Assembly: GCA_013396755.1 (NCBI GenBank)
Contig: VWZF01003024.1
Location: 682,001 to 746,000, forward strand
Length of the DNA stretch: 64,000 nt
Reading direction: 5' to 3'
Origin: Sclerurus mexicanus
Taxonomy: Eukaryota > Chordata > Aves > Passeriformes > Furnariidae
Positions within the stretch are counted from its first letter, which is position 1. Each line of letters opens with the position of its first letter. The notes beneath the pieces are model-generated. The model had not been told where the DNA came from and did no database searches. It worked only from the letters and a program-made list of their open reading frames with translations. This document shows positions 60,156 through 64,000 of this stretch, piece after piece. Position numbers and translations under genes: made by a program.

Positions 60156-63100
60156 TTCTTAATTATGCATGTATATAGTTCCAGATTTTTCTTCATGAAT
60201 CTTGAATTGTTTCTGGCTTAATATTTTTAAATTTGAGCTATAAAATTATTAATTAATAGCAAAATTGTCATGTTTTCTTCTAAAGCTCTAATTTATTAAG
60301 TGCTGGTTTCCCTTTCACAGCTAAGTAAAAAATGCTGAATTACATTGACTCTGACAAATTACTCCTCCAGTTAGTAGTGTTTAATCAAGAAAGTGTCACC
60401 ATGAAGTCCAGGAAGACTTTTCTATGTGATTGAACGTATTTGTGGGTGTTCTGGGTAGAAAAGTGGAAAAAAGCTTTTACTAAGTGAATGTAATGTAGTG
60501 AGGTGGTTGCCTCTCCTGAGGCTGCTGGGTTCTCTCAATGCTGAACAAAATCAGAGTGCAAACCCTTAGTGGTAGCATCTCCCTTAATTGTGGTGATAGG
60601 GAATTTAAATTTGTTCATTGAAAAGAACTGAGAATTGTTTGACTTTGATGGCAGCTGTGTTTCCTCTGGTTTAGTCTTGAAAGAAGCCCCAGGGATGTTA
60701 AGTTTGTAGGATGGAGACCTTGTTGCTGTTCTGTGTCACTGGCTGGAGCTGGTCACAGGTGTTAGAATTGATTCCTTGTATGTTCAGTAAACCTGCCTAG
60801 AATGAGCCATGAAGTGTTTGATAACATTTGCACTCCCATAGAAACTGATGCACCAAATGTATCAACTTGATTAATCTGCATAAGAAACTTTGGTTTTGTA
60901 ACTACTGATTGAAATTCAGTGTTCATTTGGAAGAATAATGCTTTCTGTTACCTAGAAGAAAAGAAAGCAGTCTCAAAAACTTAGAGTTTATTGAATTAGT
61001 CACAGCGCATTGGTTGTTAAAACCACATTTGGAAGAGCATCATGGTGATATGTGGTAAGAGTGATGATCTTAACATAAAATCTCTCTGAATCAGTTCAGA
61101 GTAATTGTCTGACTGGGAAGGGGACAGAAAAGTATTTTACTATGCATCACTCAATAATTCTTAAGTAGATTATTTCAAATAGACTGAATAATTCTGTCTA
61201 TGAGAGGTGTGTCTTTTTGGAAGAAGGGGTTTATTTTAATGCCAGTCTATCATGGCCTGTACAAGCCTATGTAATTTAAGGCTTGATTTATAACCGATGA
61301 GTTATATCACATTTTCCTTTACTAAAGCATAAACACTTATGTGAATTTTCTGCATCCTTTTAATTTTATTATTTTAAAAATACTTTTCAATTCAGGTCTT
61401 TTCTGGAGTTCCATTTTTTTTCACCCAGTTCTGCTTGCAGGTGTAATGGTTGGAAATGGACAAGGTACAAGGCAAGAAGCTGTGTAGAGTAGTGCACATT
61501 GATTTCTTGCCTCCATGATTAATACATTTTCTTCTTTCTAGAATATGCTACATCTGGAATGCTATTGAGGAGATAAGTGCTTCCTTTTTAATGTAAACCA
61601 CTGTACTTTACAAAATGAGTGTCCAAAGATTTGGGTTTTTTCAGAAGCATAAAGAAAACAAAGAGCTTTGTTTATACCAGGGATTTATTTTGAGAGGCCT
61701 TGACTGTTGCAGTTGTCTATTGTCTGGATTTGGAATCACCAAAAAGGTAAGAATTAAATGTTTTGCTTGGCAAGGTCTGCTTTTCTTATGATCTAAACAG
61801 CACAAATTGTTTTCACTGTAGATTCAACTCCTTTTATCCATTTAATCTTTTCTGGGGTTTAAGCGACCTTTTCAGATCTGGAGAGACAAGCAGTTATGGT
61901 TTTAAGTTAGTCAAGTATCTCCTTTTTCTGAAGATTATACATTCTTCCCACACACTAGGGATATTCATTAGTATTTACTACACTATGATTTTCTGTTTTT
62001 TCTCTTTCTGTGACACCTGAAGAGTATCCTGCCTTTAGGCTAACTCTTGGTAAATATAAGTCCTTAAAAGCTTGTGCATGCATAAACTGAGTAGCTGATG
62101 GTCTGCACAGCTAAGGACACATCAAATGTTCTGGGAGTGTGGAGCACAGAAGGGGCTTTTGGAATCATGCAAAGACTTAAAAAAAAAAAAAAAAGGAAAA
62201 CGGAGCTGCAAATAATTTTAGTGGCAGCAGATTCCTATGTAATGAAGGATAAGGTTATGTTGCTTGGAACTGACTCTTTCAAAAGGTCTCATAGAAATTA
62301 GGAACACTAGTTGTGAAAGGACCTCAGGTTGCAGAATGGTGGAGGCATCTGTAAACAGAGGGGTAAACTGGACTTCACAGGGCAAAAGGCACAGGAGAGG
62401 GAAATGGAGGTTTCAAAATTTTTTGCATCCCTGATTCATTATATCCGCAGAGGAAAGTTTCTGTTCCTGAGTAGAGAAGAAAGTGGGACTTGCCTTTCTT
62501 TCTGTTGTGGTTTGGTTTCTGTGCCGCCTATTGTTCCTCTTGATCCCAGCACCATTTCTTGATAGCAGTGATTTTAACCAGCTGCTGTAGCGTACTCATT
62601 TACATGAGGCAGCACTAACAGGTTTTGTACTGGATCTGTATTTATCCACAAAATCCATAGGATGAAAAATAGAAAGGAACTACATGTTTTGCTGGTTTAG
62701 CGCAAGTTTTGGGTTGTATGGAATTGCAGCTGGAGACAAGAATACTACAGAGATGAAAATGTTAGGCCTATTATTCCTACTATAATAAGGAATTATACTC
62801 CATGAGTATATATACTTGAATGCTTTTAATGGCATGTTTTCCAACAAGATTACAGAAGTAATGTTGCTGCAAGTCTGAGATTTTCAAAACATTTTAAGAT
62901 TTTTAATTCTTCTAAAATTATAAAGTTCTTACTTCACACAGCATTCTAGCACTGCTATATAGAATATGGCACTTCATCCATTTGATGTTAATAAAGGAAA
63001 ATAAAAATGATTTCACGTTCCCATAAATTTTCTGACAATGTGGACATGTGTTTTACAAATAATAAAATCAAACTCAAAACACAAAATGCCCTCTCCTGTA

Positions 63101-64000
63101 TCTCAAGAATGAGCAGCACAGTTAGCACAGTAGGGAAGGGAAGTAAGTAGCAGAAATCATACTGCAAGATATTCAGATGTACAAGTAAATGTTTTAAGAT
63201 CCAAGTGGGCAGAAGATTTGGCACATGAAGGAACCTTTTGGAGCTGTGTTCAACTTGCATGATGAGGACTTGATTTTTGGCTTGAACTCTTTGTGCCTAC
63301 CTTTTGGAGGAGGCTGATCACGAGCTGCTCCAGATTGCATAAGCTTCAATGAGGTCAATGCAGATGTGAAAATTGAACCAGTGAGAAAGTTTTAACTTCC
63401 TGACCCTTCTGAAAATCAAATTCTTGGGATAAAAGTATTCTGAATGTTTGAGACTGACTGCTTAGAAAGAACTTTTTTTCCAAAGTCACACCTAACCTTT
63501 TACAGTTAGGAGAATTACCAACCAGTCTTACACCTTAAGAGACTGCAAGACTATTTTCTTGTCTTGCTTACATGTAGAGTTGGATTTCTGTAAGAGCAAT
63601 GAGGTTCAACTGAGGACTGTGCTACTGGTATTGAGTGGAAAATACTCTAGTTTTTTTATTTTTCCATTCTTTTCACCTGAAAATAATACTGACAGCAGAG
63701 TTCACATAGTAGAGCCGAATGAAACAGATGGTATACACAAATTCATAGTTTATAGATTGTTATAGTTGTTTTGCTTTTTGTAGGTATGTTCATGCTGCAA
63801 GTGAAAGTTTGAACAGGGAATGACGTGAGCTGATTTGCAGATGGCATCATTAGCTAAAATGTGGTTTGATTAGGTAATGCTAGTACTGCAGCCTTTGCTC
63901 GTAAGGCACTAAACTGCAGATGTTCTTTTCCCTTTTGTAATGCAATGACAGTGAGGTTACCGAGTGGTACTGCACGTGGCTTGACAGCTTCTCAATTTGC
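60156..64000. other. Downstream region with no recognised gene
   Basis: AT-rich sequence without exon-like segments, RNA genes or confident repeats. An A-run lies at about 62180-62195. AATAAA motifs near 62990 and 63060 could serve very long 3' UTR forms but have no supporting context. Short open frames here are at chance length. Confidence 0.7.

Noticed and set aside
62180..62196. A-run as a possible processed-pseudogene tail
   Set aside because: No exon-like or coding sequence precedes it and no target-site duplication was seen; it is probably simple low-complexity DNA.
1..64000. tRNA, rRNA, microRNA or CRISPR features; miR-30 cluster neighbours of ZFAT
   Set aside because: None was recognised. 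In mammals the miR-30b/30d pair lies on the 5' side of ZFAT, which would be outside this window.

Overview
The window is vertebrate genomic DNA, almost certainly from a bird. It is AT-rich, with long introns bounded by GT-AG splice sites and many 5'-truncated CR1 LINE fragments of the avian type (3' ends resembling ATTCTATGATTCT, or the reverse complement). There are no bacterial-style operons, and no second protein-coding gene was recognised. The species cannot be fixed from the sequence.

One gene on the + strand fills most of the window: ZFAT (zinc finger and AT-hook domain containing), a nuclear DNA-binding regulator. Fourteen coding exons were placed at splice-site resolution: 1893-2153, 7780-7953, 14017-14167, 14445-15913, 17074-17306, 25808-25895, 29645-29794, 32273-32446, 35647-35735, 38217-38355, 45496-45614, 47315-47441, 48763-48893 and 59050-59289 (stop TAG at 59287-59289). 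All thirteen junctions keep one reading frame and give 1,181 residues (residue 1 is completed by the upstream exon). The roughly 65 N-terminal residues, including the first zinc finger, should lie on exons before base 1. The exon count and the extrapolated length of about 1,246 residues fit mammalian ZFAT (about 1,240 residues, 16 exons, from memory). Residue numbers in the entries count from the first residue in this window.

Protein layout: an AT-hook (core RGRPKG) and a degenerate finger in the first exon here; a Lys-rich linker; seven C2H2 fingers and a long Ser/Pro/acidic linker in the 1.47 kb exon; ten more C2H2 fingers spread over the next seven exons; and a finger-free, Gln/Glu/Val-rich C-terminal tail in the last three exons.

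Layout: 1-1892 is the end of an upstream intron; 1893-59289 is ZFAT; about 59290-60155 is probable 3' UTR; the remainder to 64000 is downstream sequence with no recognised gene. CR1 fragments lie in both orientations and never overlap an exon; one CR1 is inserted inside another near 41.4 kb. A GC-rich block at about 3.07-3.57 kb looks like another dispersed avian repeat.

No undescribed multi-gene system was found. The best leads are two phase-compatible candidate alternative 3' exons (29414-29466 and 32701-32912), a homeodomain-motif-rich intronic segment near 56.5-56.7 kb, and a cluster of short palindromes at 42258-42310.
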